This document shows positions 25,912 to 35,589 of a stretch of DNA of 64,000 nucleotides, in pieces; within the stretch, counting starts at the first letter, position 1; every line of letters begins with the position of its first letter. The notes under the pieces were generated by a model. The model was not told the DNA's origin. It saw only the letters and a program-made list of their open reading frames with translations, and did no database searches. Origin of the DNA: Bacillota bacterium. Lineage in GTDB: Bacteria > Bacillota > Bacilli > Paenibacillales > Paenibacillaceae. The stretch spans positions 1-64,000 of the forward strand of contig JAEWAQ010000039.1 in NCBI GenBank assembly GCA_023391635.1. Direction: 5' to 3'. A program made the position numbers and the translations under genes.

Positions 25912-26868
25912 TTGGAATCAGACTCGGCCTTAAGTGTAGTTCAGACTCGAATGAAAAGGTTTACAAGCAGCAAAAAAGTGAAAGACATTCTAAAAAATTA
26001 TGAGCTTTATTTATTTCTGGTGCCGCTCGCCTTATATTACTTTCTGTTTCAATATGTACCTATGTACGGTGTGCAGATCGCGTTCAAAAATTTCATTGCC
26101 ATGAAGGGGATCGCCGGAAGCCCTTGGGTCGGCTTTCAACACTTTGATCGATTTTTTCATTCTTATCAGTTTTGGACGATATTAAAAAACACGTTGTCCA
26201 TTGGTTTGTATGAATTGGCTTTGTTTCCGATCCCCATTATCGCGGCGGTATTGCTGAATCAAGTCATCCACAGCCGGTTTAAACGATTCGTGCAAACGGT
26301 GACGTATGCTCCTCATTTTATTTCTGTCGTCGTGTTTGTAGGCATTTTGCAAATTTTCTTATCCCCCAGGAACGGGCTCGTCAATCACTTGATCGCCGGG
26401 TTGGGATTTGAGCCGATCAATTTTCTTGGTTCGATCCACTGGTTTCAATCCGTGTTTGTATGGTCCGGCTTATGGCAAAACGCAGGCTGGGGCATGATCA
26501 TCTATCTTGCCGCTCTGACGGGAATTAGTCCTGAGCTTCACGAGGCAGCCAGGATCGACGGGGCTTCCAAGTTACAGGCCATTCGGCACGTTGATATTCC
26601 AGGCATTCTGCCGACCGTGATGATTATGTTGATTTTACAGTTGGGCAATTTCATGAGCATCGGGTTCGAAAAGGTATATCTGATGCAAAATTCATTGAAC
26701 GCGCCTTCTTCGGAAATCATTCAAACCTATGTTTACAAAACGGGGTTATTGGGCGCTCAATACAGCTACTCTGCGGCGGTCGGTCTGTTCAACTCCGCGA
26801 TCAATTGCATTCTGTTGGTTACGGTTAATCAAGTTGTAAGAAAGGTCCAAAAGGTGGGCTTATGGTAA
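25912..26868 (+). CDS. Sugar ABC transporter permease, LplB type (locus 1)
   Basis: A 318-residue inner-membrane subunit with six hydrophobic segments. The start is TTG at 25912 with AAGGAGG 9 nt upstream. The ATPase-contacting EAA loop reads EAARIDGASKLQAIRHVDIP. YELYLFLVPLALYYFLFQYV and PMYGVQIAFKNF are typical of LplB. It pairs with the LplC-type gene 16 bp downstream and the binding lipoprotein. The ATPase is not in the window, as usual for this class, which shares an ATPase encoded elsewhere. Confidence 0.93.
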   Translation: MESDSALSVVQTRMKRFTSSKKVKDILKNYELYLFLVPLALYYFLFQYVPMYGVQIAFKNFIAMKGIAGSPWVGFQHFDRFFHSYQFWTILKNTLSIGLYELALFPIPIIAAVLLNQVIHSRFKRFVQTVTYAPHFISVVVFVGILQIFLSPRNGLVNHLIAGLGFEPINFLGSIHWFQSVFVWSGLWQNAGWGMIIYLAALTGISPELHEAARIDGASKLQAIRHVDIPGILPTVMIMLILQLGNFMSIGFEKVYLMQNSLNAPSSEIIQTYVYKTGLLGAQYSYSAAVGLFNSAINCILLVTVNQVVRKVQKVGLW

Positions 26869-26884
26869 ATGGAGTTGAGATTCG

Positions 26885-27778
26885 ATGAAGACGACTTCCG
26901 GATTTCATAACGGCGACAGGCTCTTCAATTGGACGAATACTTTCTTGTTCGCGATCGTTGCGATTATCGTTTTATATCCCCTTTATTTTATTGTGATCGC
27001 TTCGATCAGTTCGCCGATTCGGGTCAATGCCGGAGATGTCTGGCTATGGCCGATGGACGTCTCATTCGACGGGTACAGAAAGTTGTTGGAAACGACGCAA
27101 ATCTGGATCGGTTACCGGAACACCATCCTGTATACGGTGGTCGGAACTGCGGTAAGCACTGCTGTTACCATACTGGGGGCCTACGCCTTATCCCGCAAAG
27201 ATTTATCCGGACGCAATATCATCATGTTCCTGATCGTGCTTACCATGTTTTTTAGCGGGGGGCTTATCCCGATTTATTTGCAGGTTAAAGCTCTCGGCAT
27301 GTTAAATACGATGTGGGCCGTTATATTGCCGACAAGTGTAAGCGCTTTTCAAATCATCATTACGAAGACATTCTACGAATATACCATTCCGAAAGAATTA
27401 TTGGAAGCCGCACAGATGGATGGCTGCAACAATACCTACTTTTTCTTCCGAATGGTTGTGCCCTTATCTCAATCCATCATTGCCGTCATTGTTTTGTTTA
27501 ATTTTGTCGGCCATTGGAATGCCTACTTTAACGCGCTCATGTATCTCAATAACGAAGTGAAGTATCCCCTGCAGCTTGTGCTTCGAGATATTTTATTGCA
27601 AAATCAAGCGGCAGATTTATCGGGCGGGGATGTCAAGGACTTGGTTGAACGGCAGCGCTTTGCGGAAATGATCAAATACAGCACGATTATCGTTGCCAGC
27701 TTGCCGCTTCTGGTCCTGTACCCGTTCCTGCAGAAGTATTTCGTTCAAGGAGTTATGATTGGCTCCATCAAAGGATAA
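26885..27778 (+). CDS. Sugar ABC transporter permease, LplC type (locus 1)
   Basis: A 297-residue permease, partner of the LplB-type protein. The EAA loop reads LEAAQMDGCNNTYFFFRMVV, and the C-terminus LQKYFVQGVMIGSIKG is the usual ending of this family. TGGAG precedes the ATG. It is followed within 16 bp by the binding-lipoprotein gene, so the three genes form one transport operon for oligosaccharides. Confidence 0.93.
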   Translation: MKTTSGFHNGDRLFNWTNTFLFAIVAIIVLYPLYFIVIASISSPIRVNAGDVWLWPMDVSFDGYRKLLETTQIWIGYRNTILYTVVGTAVSTAVTILGAYALSRKDLSGRNIIMFLIVLTMFFSGGLIPIYLQVKALGMLNTMWAVILPTSVSAFQIIITKTFYEYTIPKELLEAAQMDGCNNTYFFFRMVVPLSQSIIAVIVLFNFVGHWNAYFNALMYLNNEVKYPLQLVLRDILLQNQAADLSGGDVKDLVERQRFAEMIKYSTIIVASLPLLVLYPFLQKYFVQGVMIGSIKG

Positions 27779-27794
27779 TTCGGAGGTCATGAAA

Positions 27795-29435
27795 ATGTCG
27801 ACAAAAAAATGGATCTTGATGCTGGTTGTGATAATGGCTTCCGTGGGGGTCCTCGCGGCTTGCAGCAGCAGTAAAGAAAATTCGACCAGCCCCAGCGCCA
27901 GTCCTGCCGATACGGCAACAAGCCAAGAGAGCGCCAAACCGGATACGGGCAATGCCGCCTCATTCCCGTTGAAAGACCCGATTACCTTAACCGGATTTGT
28001 GCAGAAATCCCCGCAAGTAACCAAGAATGATTTTAATGACATGCAAGTTTTCGAGCAGCTGGAGCAAGCGACAAACGTAAAGGTGAATTGGACGATGGTG
28101 ACAGGCGATGTGCTCAGTGAAAAGAAAAACCTGACATTCGCAAGCAACAACCTTCCCGATTTCTTCCTGGGCTCGAATGTCCTTACGAATCAGGATATTA
28201 TCAAGTACGGGTCGCAAGGGCAGCTTATTCCGCTGGAAGGATTGATCGATCAGTATGCGCCAAATGCGAAACAGCTCTTCGAGACCAGGCCGGATATCAA
28301 GAAAGCCATCACAGCGCCGGACGGCCATATTTATGCCATGCCGATGGTCTTCGAAGAAATGAACAATACGGCGCCTGATGCGCTATTTATTAATAAAGAA
28401 TGGCTTGACCAACTTGGCCTTCCCGTCCCGACAACGACTGAACAATTCGAAGCGACGCTGAAAGCTTTCAAAGGAAAAGATTTAAACAACAATGGGAAGA
28501 ATGACGAAATTCCGTTCTCCTTTATTTATGGACAATATATTCAGGGATTATATTCTATGGCCGGTTCTTTCGGCTTTGCGGATAACTCCAAGCATCTGGC
28601 CATCGATAACGGCAAAATCATCTACGTTCCCGTACAAGACGGTTATAGGGACTTTGCCAACTATGTAAACGGGCTGCAGCAAGCAGGCTTGATTGATTCC
28701 GAAGCATTCACGCATTCCGAAAATATTTACACGTCCAAGATTCAGAGCGCTGACCCCATCATCGGCGCATACTACTTGTGGGACCAATCCTATTTATTCG
28801 GCAAGGTCGATACGGGTTACGTGCCGGTGCCATTCCTGGAAGGGCCGGACGGGCATAAACAGTGGCAGAAGGAACTGGCCAGATTTTCAAACGGCGGCTT
28901 TGCGATTACATCCGCCAACACGCATCCGGAAGTTACGCTGCAATGGTTTGATCAAATCTACAATGAAGAAACAAGCATCGAGCACTTCTGGGGGCCTGTC
29001 GAGAAGAACGTAAAGAAGAATGATGACGGCAGTTATGCGTTTCTGCCAGTTCCGGAGGGAGCGTCTCCCGGCACGTTCCGATGCGAGGATTCGCCATGCA
29101 ATGCCGCAACCGTCATGCTGCCCAAGGAAACGCTGGATAAAGTCAATTTTGCAGATGACATTCAATGGAAGGAAAAACGGGATTTATTGAACTTGTACGC
29201 TCCGCTGCAGCCCAAAGAGATTTATCCGAACGTGCTGATGACGGAAGCGGACACGGAAAGGCTGAATATATTAAGCAGCGATATCAACACGTATGCCAAA
29301 GACACATTGGCGAAATGGGTCATCAATGGCGGCGTCGATGCTGAGTGGGATTCCTATGTCAGCCAACTGAAGAAGATGGGCCTGGATGAAATGATTGCAC
29401 TCTATCAGAAATATTATGACAGCTCCAAATCATGA
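27795..29435 (+). CDS. Oligosaccharide-binding lipoprotein, LplA type (locus 1)
   Basis: A 546-residue extracellular solute-binding protein anchored by lipid. The signal peptide ends in the lipobox VLAAC with Cys23, followed by a Ser/Thr/Pro-rich linker. The start at 27795 (MSTKKW) is chosen because CGGAGG lies 8 nt before it; the ATG at 27789 is too close to it. The C-terminal fold is of the large LplA/YtcQ group, typical for complex glycans. It delivers substrate to the two permeases just upstream and is followed by the sulfatase. Confidence 0.92.
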   Translation: MSTKKWILMLVVIMASVGVLAACSSSKENSTSPSASPADTATSQESAKPDTGNAASFPLKDPITLTGFVQKSPQVTKNDFNDMQVFEQLEQATNVKVNWTMVTGDVLSEKKNLTFASNNLPDFFLGSNVLTNQDIIKYGSQGQLIPLEGLIDQYAPNAKQLFETRPDIKKAITAPDGHIYAMPMVFEEMNNTAPDALFINKEWLDQLGLPVPTTTEQFEATLKAFKGKDLNNNGKNDEIPFSFIYGQYIQGLYSMAGSFGFADNSKHLAIDNGKIIYVPVQDGYRDFANYVNGLQQAGLIDSEAFTHSENIYTSKIQSADPIIGAYYLWDQSYLFGKVDTGYVPVPFLEGPDGHKQWQKELARFSNGGFAITSANTHPEVTLQWFDQIYNEETSIEHFWGPVEKNVKKNDDGSYAFLPVPEGASPGTFRCEDSPCNAATVMLPKETLDKVNFADDIQWKEKRDLLNLYAPLQPKEIYPNVLMTEADTERLNILSSDINTYAKDTLAKWVINGGVDAEWDSYVSQLKKMGLDEMIALYQKYYDSSKS

Positions 29436-29461
29436 TGCGATGAAAAGTGAGGCGATGAAGC

Positions 29462-31363
29462 ATGGCAGCGCAGGCGCAACCTAACATCTTATGGATAACC
29501 GCCGAAGATATTTGCTCCAACTTGGGTTGTTACGGCGATTCGCTGGCATCTACGCCAAACTTGGACAGCTTCGCGGCAAAGGGTGTCCGGTACGACAATG
29601 TTTTCTCCGTTCACCCCTGCTGTTCGCCCAGCCGTTCCTGTTTGAGCACGGGCGTGTATCCTACCCGATTGGGCACGCACCAGCATCGGGGCATCGTGAA
29701 CGTCTCGCCGCAGGAGGTGCGAACGCTCACGTCGCTATTGAAGGATGAGGGGTACTATTGTTTCAATGGCTTGAGATACGGCAGTTACAAAACGGATTAT
29801 AACTTCATCCCTGCCGATCATCCATGGGACCGAATACAATCGCAGGATGTGGAATGGCGCCGCCGGGATCCGGGCCATCCGTTCTTCGGACAAGTCAACT
29901 TGTTTGAAACCCACCAATCCCAGTACGGGCGAAGGAAACCGGGAACGGAGCGAAGCGAGGGCACGACCGATCCCGCCGCCCTTCGTATTCCGCCGTATCA
30001 TCCGGATACGCCCGCGGTTCGGGAAATATGGGCCGAATATTACGATCGCATCGCGCTGATGGATCGGCAATTCGGGTCTATCCTTCAACAACTGGAAGCG
30101 GACGGATTGGCGGAGGATACGATTGTTATTTTTCTGGGCGATAACGGCATGGGCATTCCCGGCGGCAAGGTCTGGCTGTGGGAGCAAGGCCTGCATGTGC
30201 CCATGATCGTTCGCGTTCCGGAGAGATGGGCGCATCTGACCTCGTTAGCCGGCGGCGAAGTTTCCGGGCAAATCGTCAGCTTTATCGATTTTGCGCCGAC
30301 GGTGCTGACGATCGCCGGAGCGGACATCCCTCGTTATATGCCAGGCATTCCTTTTCTCGGCGGTCAGGCAGGTGCTGTGCGGGATTACGCTTTTGCGGCT
30401 CGCGATTATCATACGGCGGCAGATTTCGATACGAGCCGCGCTGTGCGCGATCGCGATTATCACTATATCCGCAATTTCATGCCTCATATCGGATGGGATG
30501 CGCTTCTATACAGCTGGGATCGTGCGCCTTTCATGCTGGGGGAATGGCATCGCTCGGCCGCAGAGGGGGAGCTGCTCCCGGACACTAGGCAAGCAGCGTT
30601 CTTTCGTAATGGAAAACCCGTGGAGGAATTGTACGATCTCGCTCGCGATCCCTATCAGATGCGCAATCTGGCGGAGGATGCCGATTACGCGGACGTCCTT
30701 ATTCATTATCGGGGGTTGTGCGAAGACTGGATGATCGCCAATCGGGATCTTGGTCTGCTGTCCCGGTATGAATTGTACGTTCGTTCCGAGCCGGACACGC
30801 CTTATGCCATGGGAGCGGACCCGGTGCGCAATCCGGTTCAACGTTTAGTTGAGGCTGCCGACGCGGCGAATTGCCGCGATCCACGGGAGATTCCCAAGCT
30901 GATGGCACTGCTCCAGGAGCCCGATGCCGCATTAAGGCGGTGGGGGGCCATCGGGCTTCTGAGTATGCGACAATCGCTTCAAGCCGATGCGGCGGCAGAA
31001 CTCCTGCCCATGCTTGACGATCCTTCGCCCGATGTCAGGATTACAATCGCAGAGATATTGATCGGTTTGGGAGACAGCGGCCTGGCTATGCCAACTTTGA
31101 TCGATGCTTTGCATCATGAAAGCAAGCTTGTGCGAACGGAAACCTTGATGTGTCTGATCAGAATCGGCGCGGCGGCAGAACAAGCTTTACCTTATCTCAA
31201 GCATGCGCTTGCAGAAGGCAAGCACGGCAACGTTGATTCGGCCGACATTATTCCGGGCGTCATCAATGTGCTGCAAAGCTGCTTGGGCTCGGAAGACGCG
31301 AAGCTTGCAGACGAGTATGAAATGATCGATTACCGAACATCGAGATTGAAATGTTTGCAATAG
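29462..31363 (+). CDS. Cytoplasmic type I sulfatase with C-terminal HEAT-like repeats (locus 1)
   Basis: A 633-residue sulfatase that would remove sulfate esters from sugars. Metal ligands are suggested by WITAEDICSN, and the formylglycine motif is CSPSR with Cys54, so an activating enzyme is required; none is in the window. There is no signal peptide, so it works inside the cell on imported oligosaccharides. Residues about 470-610 form helical repeats of HEAT/PBS type (ALRRWGAIGLLSMRQSL, DPSPDVRITIAEILIGLGD, HESKLVRTETLMCLIRIG). It follows the binding lipoprotein by 26 bp. A close paralogue with the same layout is at 35.8-37.7 kb. Confidence 0.92.
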   Translation: MAAQAQPNILWITAEDICSNLGCYGDSLASTPNLDSFAAKGVRYDNVFSVHPCCSPSRSCLSTGVYPTRLGTHQHRGIVNVSPQEVRTLTSLLKDEGYYCFNGLRYGSYKTDYNFIPADHPWDRIQSQDVEWRRRDPGHPFFGQVNLFETHQSQYGRRKPGTERSEGTTDPAALRIPPYHPDTPAVREIWAEYYDRIALMDRQFGSILQQLEADGLAEDTIVIFLGDNGMGIPGGKVWLWEQGLHVPMIVRVPERWAHLTSLAGGEVSGQIVSFIDFAPTVLTIAGADIPRYMPGIPFLGGQAGAVRDYAFAARDYHTAADFDTSRAVRDRDYHYIRNFMPHIGWDALLYSWDRAPFMLGEWHRSAAEGELLPDTRQAAFFRNGKPVEELYDLARDPYQMRNLAEDADYADVLIHYRGLCEDWMIANRDLGLLSRYELYVRSEPDTPYAMGADPVRNPVQRLVEAADAANCRDPREIPKLMALLQEPDAALRRWGAIGLLSMRQSLQADAAAELLPMLDDPSPDVRITIAEILIGLGDSGLAMPTLIDALHHESKLVRTETLMCLIRIGAAAEQALPYLKHALAEGKHGNVDSADIIPGVINVLQSCLGSEDAKLADEYEMIDYRTSRLKCLQ

Positions 31364-31394
31364 GCCTTCAAAACGATCTCAGGAGGAATACTCA

Positions 31395-33638
31395 TTGAAG
31401 AAGTTATTTCATTATGGTCTGATGGCCCTGCTGATGGCAACTTTGTCGATCCCCTTCGGGCCGTTGCCCGTTGCTAAGGCGGACTATAGTGTTTCCGTAA
31501 ATCCAGCCATCCAATATCAGACATTGGAAGGCTGGGGAATATCGCTGGCATGGTGGGCGAACGTGGCAGGCAGTTGGCCGGAGCCGCTCAGAACCGAGAT
31601 GATCGATGCTTTCTTTGATGCCGATACCGGCTTGGGGTTAAATATCGCGCGGTACAACATTGGCGGGGGCGATTGTCCGACCTGCAACACCATCATGCCT
31701 CATAAGGTAATACAAGGCTATCAGCCCACGCAAGGAACCTATGACTGGACCCGGGATGCCAACCAGCGTTGGGTGCTCGATCGGGCCATAGAAAAAGGGG
31801 TAAATATCGTAGATGCGATCGCCTATTCCGCCCCCTACTGGATGACGGTCAGCGGCACTTCAACCGGCGCTGTCGATGGGGGAAACAATTTGTCTCCCGC
31901 GTACTATGACGCGTTCGTCGATTATTTGACAGAGGTGACCAAACACTTCAGCAATACTTGGGGAGTCGACTTCCGCACCGTTGATCCGTTCAATGAGCCT
32001 TCGCCCAATTGGTGGATATCAGGCGGCGGACAGGAAGGCATGCACGCCGATCCGGCCATCCAGAATACGATCGTTCAGAAATTGGGAGCCGCCCTGGCAA
32101 GTGCCGGATTGTCCACCACCATCACGGCTTCGGACGAGAATAGCGTCGATACGGCCATCAACACGTTTAACAGCTTCGGAGCGCCCGCGAAAAACTACAT
32201 GTCGCAAATCAACGCGCACACCTATCACGGAACGGATCTTTTCGGCATGTATTTTACCGCCAACAAAAATGGCAAGAAGCTGTGGCAGTCCGAATGGGGA
32301 GCCGGGAGTTCCACGAGCGGAGAAACTCTCTCCAACCGAATCTTGCTGGATATGAAGTACATGATGCCCGGAGCCTGGGTCTTATGGCAACCGATATGGC
32401 CGGAGATCATGGATGTAGACTATGTCAACGGCTCTTACTCCATCAACCCGGCCTACTATGTCATGGGGAATTACAGCAAGTTTATTCGACCGGGCTTCCA
32501 GTTCATTGCCATCGACGATGCGAATTCGCTTGCGGCCTATGATCACAGCACGAATCGACTGGTCATTGTGACACAGAACTGGGAGACAAGCGATACCAGC
32601 GTGACGTACGACCTTTCCGGGTTCGCCGGCATATCGGGGGATGCGACGCCTTATCGAACCTCTTCCAGTGAGAATTTGGCACAGCTGTCCCCCGTCTCGA
32701 TCGTAGGCAGCTCCTTTACGGCGGTGGCCAAAGCCGGCTCGGTCACGACCTATGTGATCGACGGGGCGACCTACACGCCTGCAGGCGTCGTTTCCATCAA
32801 CGACAATACGACCGGAACCGGCGTCAATCAATTTCACTATTCCGGGAATTGGTTGTACAGCAATAACAATATGACCGGCGCCTATCAGAACGATAATCAT
32901 TGGAGCTATACGAAAGACGATACTTATACGATCAAATTCACAGGCGCACAGGCCGTCGTGTACGGCTCGGTATCGCCGAACGGCGGGATTGCGGCCATAT
33001 CGGTGGACGGCGGTTCGGAGACGGAAGTCGACTTGTACGCGCTGACACGCAGCGACGACGTGTTCTTGTTTGCAACGCCGACGTACAGCGGGGGCGAACA
33101 CACATTGAAAGTCAGGGTGACGGGAAGGAAAAATCCCGATTCATCTGGCAGGATTGTTCCGGCCGACCGTGTGGACATTGTTCCATGGGGCGGATTCGAT
33201 GCAAACGACACCTATCAGATCGTCAATCGGAATAGCGCCAAAGCGCTGCAAGTACATGGGGCGCTGTTGTACAACGCAGCCAACGTGACGCAATATCAGG
33301 TTGTTCCCGATGCATTGAACGAGCAATGGTCCATTGTCGGCGTAGGCGGCGGCTATTATAATATCGTGAATAAGAACAGCGGCAAATGTCTGGAGGTTTA
33401 CCAAGCTTCCCATGACAACAACGCCAATGTCGATCAGTATACCTGCATCCCCGGCGCCGCCAATGAAGAATGGAGCTTGGTCGATGCAGGCGGAGGTTAC
33501 TACAAGATCGTGAATCGAAACAGCGGCAAGCTGCTGACGGTGAGTGCCGCCGCAACGAGCAACGGAGCCAACGTTAACCAGTATCAAGACGTTTCGGGTG
33601 CGACGAATCAGCATTGGTATGTCATGAGAATAAAATAG
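31395..33638 (+). CDS. Secreted GH30 endo-galactanase-like enzyme with ricin-type lectin repeats
   Basis: A 747-residue secreted glycosidase. Signal peptide about 1-29 (ending VAKA). The catalytic domain (about 30-445) has acid/base Glu201 (DPFNEPSP) and nucleophile Glu300 (LWQSEWG) and starts with LEGWGISLAWWANVAG, as in GH30 endo-beta-1,6-galactanases. A beta-sandwich region (about 455-605) looks like a sugar-binding module. The last ~135 residues hold three ricin-B-like repeats, each ending in NEQW, NEEW or NQHW. The start is TTG at 31395 with AGGAGG before it. It is the last gene of locus 1 and probably makes the oligosaccharides that the ABC system imports. The linkage specificity is inferred. 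Confidence 0.85.
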   Translation: MKKLFHYGLMALLMATLSIPFGPLPVAKADYSVSVNPAIQYQTLEGWGISLAWWANVAGSWPEPLRTEMIDAFFDADTGLGLNIARYNIGGGDCPTCNTIMPHKVIQGYQPTQGTYDWTRDANQRWVLDRAIEKGVNIVDAIAYSAPYWMTVSGTSTGAVDGGNNLSPAYYDAFVDYLTEVTKHFSNTWGVDFRTVDPFNEPSPNWWISGGGQEGMHADPAIQNTIVQKLGAALASAGLSTTITASDENSVDTAINTFNSFGAPAKNYMSQINAHTYHGTDLFGMYFTANKNGKKLWQSEWGAGSSTSGETLSNRILLDMKYMMPGAWVLWQPIWPEIMDVDYVNGSYSINPAYYVMGNYSKFIRPGFQFIAIDDANSLAAYDHSTNRLVIVTQNWETSDTSVTYDLSGFAGISGDATPYRTSSSENLAQLSPVSIVGSSFTAVAKAGSVTTYVIDGATYTPAGVVSINDNTTGTGVNQFHYSGNWLYSNNNMTGAYQNDNHWSYTKDDTYTIKFTGAQAVVYGSVSPNGGIAAISVDGGSETEVDLYALTRSDDVFLFATPTYSGGEHTLKVRVTGRKNPDSSGRIVPADRVDIVPWGGFDANDTYQIVNRNSAKALQVHGALLYNAANVTQYQVVPDALNEQWSIVGVGGGYYNIVNKNSGKCLEVYQASHDNNANVDQYTCIPGAANEEWSLVDAGGGYYKIVNRNSGKLLTVSAAATSNGANVNQYQDVSGATNQHWYVMRIK

Positions 33639-33706
33639 TTCATCACCTTCGTCTGGTCGTCTGGCTTCCTCTATTTCCCCGCCCGACCCGAAATCGATAA
33701 ATCAAA

Positions 33707-33749
33707 ATTGCGGATTGGCCCCAGGCTTCGCCTGGGGCCAATCCGCAAT
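33707..33749. terminator. Very long bidirectional terminator
   Basis: A perfect 20-bp stem (33707-33726 with 33730-33749) around a TTC loop, with AT-rich flanks. It separates the convergent GH30 gene and the DUF4870 gene. Confidence 0.85.
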
Positions 33750-33776
33750 CGATTCGATTAAAGGATTACACTGATC

Positions 33777-34118
33777 TTACTTGATGATCTGAATGCCTCC
33801 GATGAGCGGAAGCGGCTTCGTCCGGCCTTGCAGCGCGTTCACCAGGCCAAGAACGAACAAGATGAATACGAGCAGATTGCCAAGCGGCAGGATGAGGAAC
33901 CACCCGATGAAGGGAATGATCCCGCCGATCACATTGATCGCCACTGCCAGAATCAGCAGCAGCAAGCCTTGGTTGGCATGGTACGTGGCAAATCGGGAAT
34001 CCTTGGCCGCCAGCAGCGGAACGAAGAATAAAATGTACGCGACCGCCGCGATCCCCTTGTTCTTCTCGATGTCCGCTTCGTCGATGCCGAATGCAGGTCC
34101 ATTGCCTGGTTCAACCAT
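33777..34118 (-). CDS. DUF4870 family small membrane protein
   Basis: A 113-residue membrane protein. After a short charged start (MVEPGNGPAFGIDEADIEKN) come three hydrophobic segments, with the typical RFATYHANQGLLLLILAVAI and a VFILFVLGLVNALQGRTKPLP end. The function of the family is unknown. The start at 34118 has GAGAGGGAG upstream; the frame continues upstream without protein-like sequence. It shares no obvious role with the glycan genes around it. Confidence 0.85.
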   Translation of the reverse strand: MVEPGNGPAFGIDEADIEKNKGIAAVAYILFFVPLLAAKDSRFATYHANQGLLLLILAVAINVIGGIIPFIGWFLILPLGNLLVFILFVLGLVNALQGRTKPLPLIGGIQIIK

Positions 34119-34314
34119 CTCAGCACTCCCTCTCGATATCATCGTCCATTGGTTCCTTACCATTCTATTCGAAGACGCGCCGTGAATGCGCTTCTTCCTT
34201 GCAATTGCTTTTCCCAGAATGCTATTCTCCAAAGTCTGGTCATTTTCCTTCTCGTCGACAAAAAAACAGTACCTTCGCCCATACATCATGCGTCGGAGGT
34301 CCTGCGTCATAGGA

Positions 34315-34530
34315 TCAAGCCATCGTTTTCAACATCTCGATCGTGACCTGATTGTTCATCGTCTTGCCCGCCAGATGGCGCCGACATTCCTCAATGACCG
34401 TCTCCGCCATTCGGACGACTTCCCGGCCTGCGCTTCCGGCCACATGGGGCGAGAGCCAGACGTTGTCCAGCTCCAGCAATTCGCTGTCGGGCTGCGGCGG
34501 CTCGGGATCGGTCACGTCCAGGATGGCCGT
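34315..34530 (-). pseudogene. Remnant of 2-hydroxyacid dehydrogenase (C-terminal end)
   Basis: The reverse strand reads TAILDVTDPEPPQPDSELLE, then LDNVWLSPHVAGSAGREVVR, and ends NNQVTIEMLKTMA. This matches the last ~72 residues of the intact dehydrogenase at 22 kb. The NAD-binding domain and the catalytic arginine are missing. The frame continues to 34569, but that part is the SGNH gene in another frame. A deletion has joined the 3' end of the SGNH gene to this piece. Confidence 0.9.
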
Positions 34531-35561
34531 TTCGGCAATAAATTGCCGGATACTTGCTGGGCGTACCAACGCATCAAATAATCGTTCGGATGGTTGACAT
34601 GGTTGCCCGTCATATCCGGATAACGCTTACGCTTCAACAGTTCTCGGTGTACGCCGGTCATATTGACAAAGGCCGTCCCTTCCTCCATCGCCAGCTGCCG
34701 AAGCGGCTCCTCATAGGCTTCCTGCAAGCCGACCGCGGACGATGCCGGGTTCGGAAGCATAGGCGATACGAGCATGAATTCCGCCGCCGGATTGCCTTCT
34801 CTCACTTCATCCATCATGGCGCGAATGTTGGCGATGAACGCCGCGGGCGCATGATTCGCCGAGCCGTCGTTCATGCCGAAGGCCAGGATGACAAGGTCGG
34901 GAATTTCTTTAGCGACAAGGATGCGGGTGTGCTCGACGCCCCAGCGGGTATCCTTGCAGGCAAGCGCGGCGTTCCGAAAAGCGATCTCCGACCGGTAAAT
35001 CTTGCCTAGCCGCCAAGCAATCAGTTCGCCCCAACTCGGCATATAAGGAGGCACTTGCTTGTCCTGGCTGACGAATCCGCTTGCATTGTACCCTTCGGCA
35101 ATGCTGTCGCCGTACAGAACGACCTTCAGCGGCTGGCCGCTTCGCAGCTTCGCAAGCGTACGCGCCATATTTGCCTCTTCCTCCGCCGGAACCGGTCCGC
35201 GCCAAGCATCCGGCGCATGCGTGTACGTCACCGCCAACTGACGATCGTGGAACCAATGCCCTTCATGCCAGAGCAGCCCAGTTCCGCCGTCTTCCGACGC
35301 AGGGTGCAGTTCCTCGCAAGTTACATACGGCGCACGCGAGACGGGCAGCAATTGCAGGTGCCCGTCGGCATACCGCCAGTCGACGCCTTCCTCGTACTCA
35401 ACGTCCAGCCTGGCCGATTTCACCGCGACGATCCGCAGAGGTTCGAACAGCAAAACTGCCTCGGGCACACCCTGCGCGTTCGACACCATCATCACCGATT
35501 CGTCCACCATTATATCGGATTGCCAGAACGGTTCCAACCAATTTTCGAGATCCAACCGCAT
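34512..35561 (-). CDS. SGNH/GDSL hydrolase (carbohydrate esterase-like)
   Basis: A 349-residue serine esterase, likely to remove acetyl or other acyl groups from sugars. Residues 1-135 form a beta-rich domain. The SGNH domain has GDS (151-153, Ser153), GMND (229-232) and the catalytic Asp-His block HPND (324-327). The start at 35561 has AAAGGAG upstream. No signal peptide is seen. The last residues (LLPKRPSWT) are read from dehydrogenase sequence after a deletion, so the natural C-terminus is altered, but all catalytic blocks are intact. A truncated paralogue lies at 23 kb. Confidence 0.88.
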   Translation of the reverse strand: MRLDLENWLEPFWQSDIMVDESVMMVSNAQGVPEAVLLFEPLRIVAVKSARLDVEYEEGVDWRYADGHLQLLPVSRAPYVTCEELHPASEDGGTGLLWHEGHWFHDRQLAVTYTHAPDAWRGPVPAEEEANMARTLAKLRSGQPLKVVLYGDSIAEGYNASGFVSQDKQVPPYMPSWGELIAWRLGKIYRSEIAFRNAALACKDTRWGVEHTRILVAKEIPDLVILAFGMNDGSANHAPAAFIANIRAMMDEVREGNPAAEFMLVSPMLPNPASSAVGLQEAYEEPLRQLAMEEGTAFVNMTGVHRELLKRKRYPDMTGNHVNHPNDYLMRWYAQQVSGNLLPKRPSWT

Positions 35562-35589
35562 TTTCACTCCTTTCGCAGCTTCCCACAAG

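Noticed and set aside
27336..27350. cre (CcpA) site TGTAAGCGCTTTTCA
   Set aside because: It lies inside the LplC coding sequence, encodes conserved residues, and deviates from the consensus at the last two positions.
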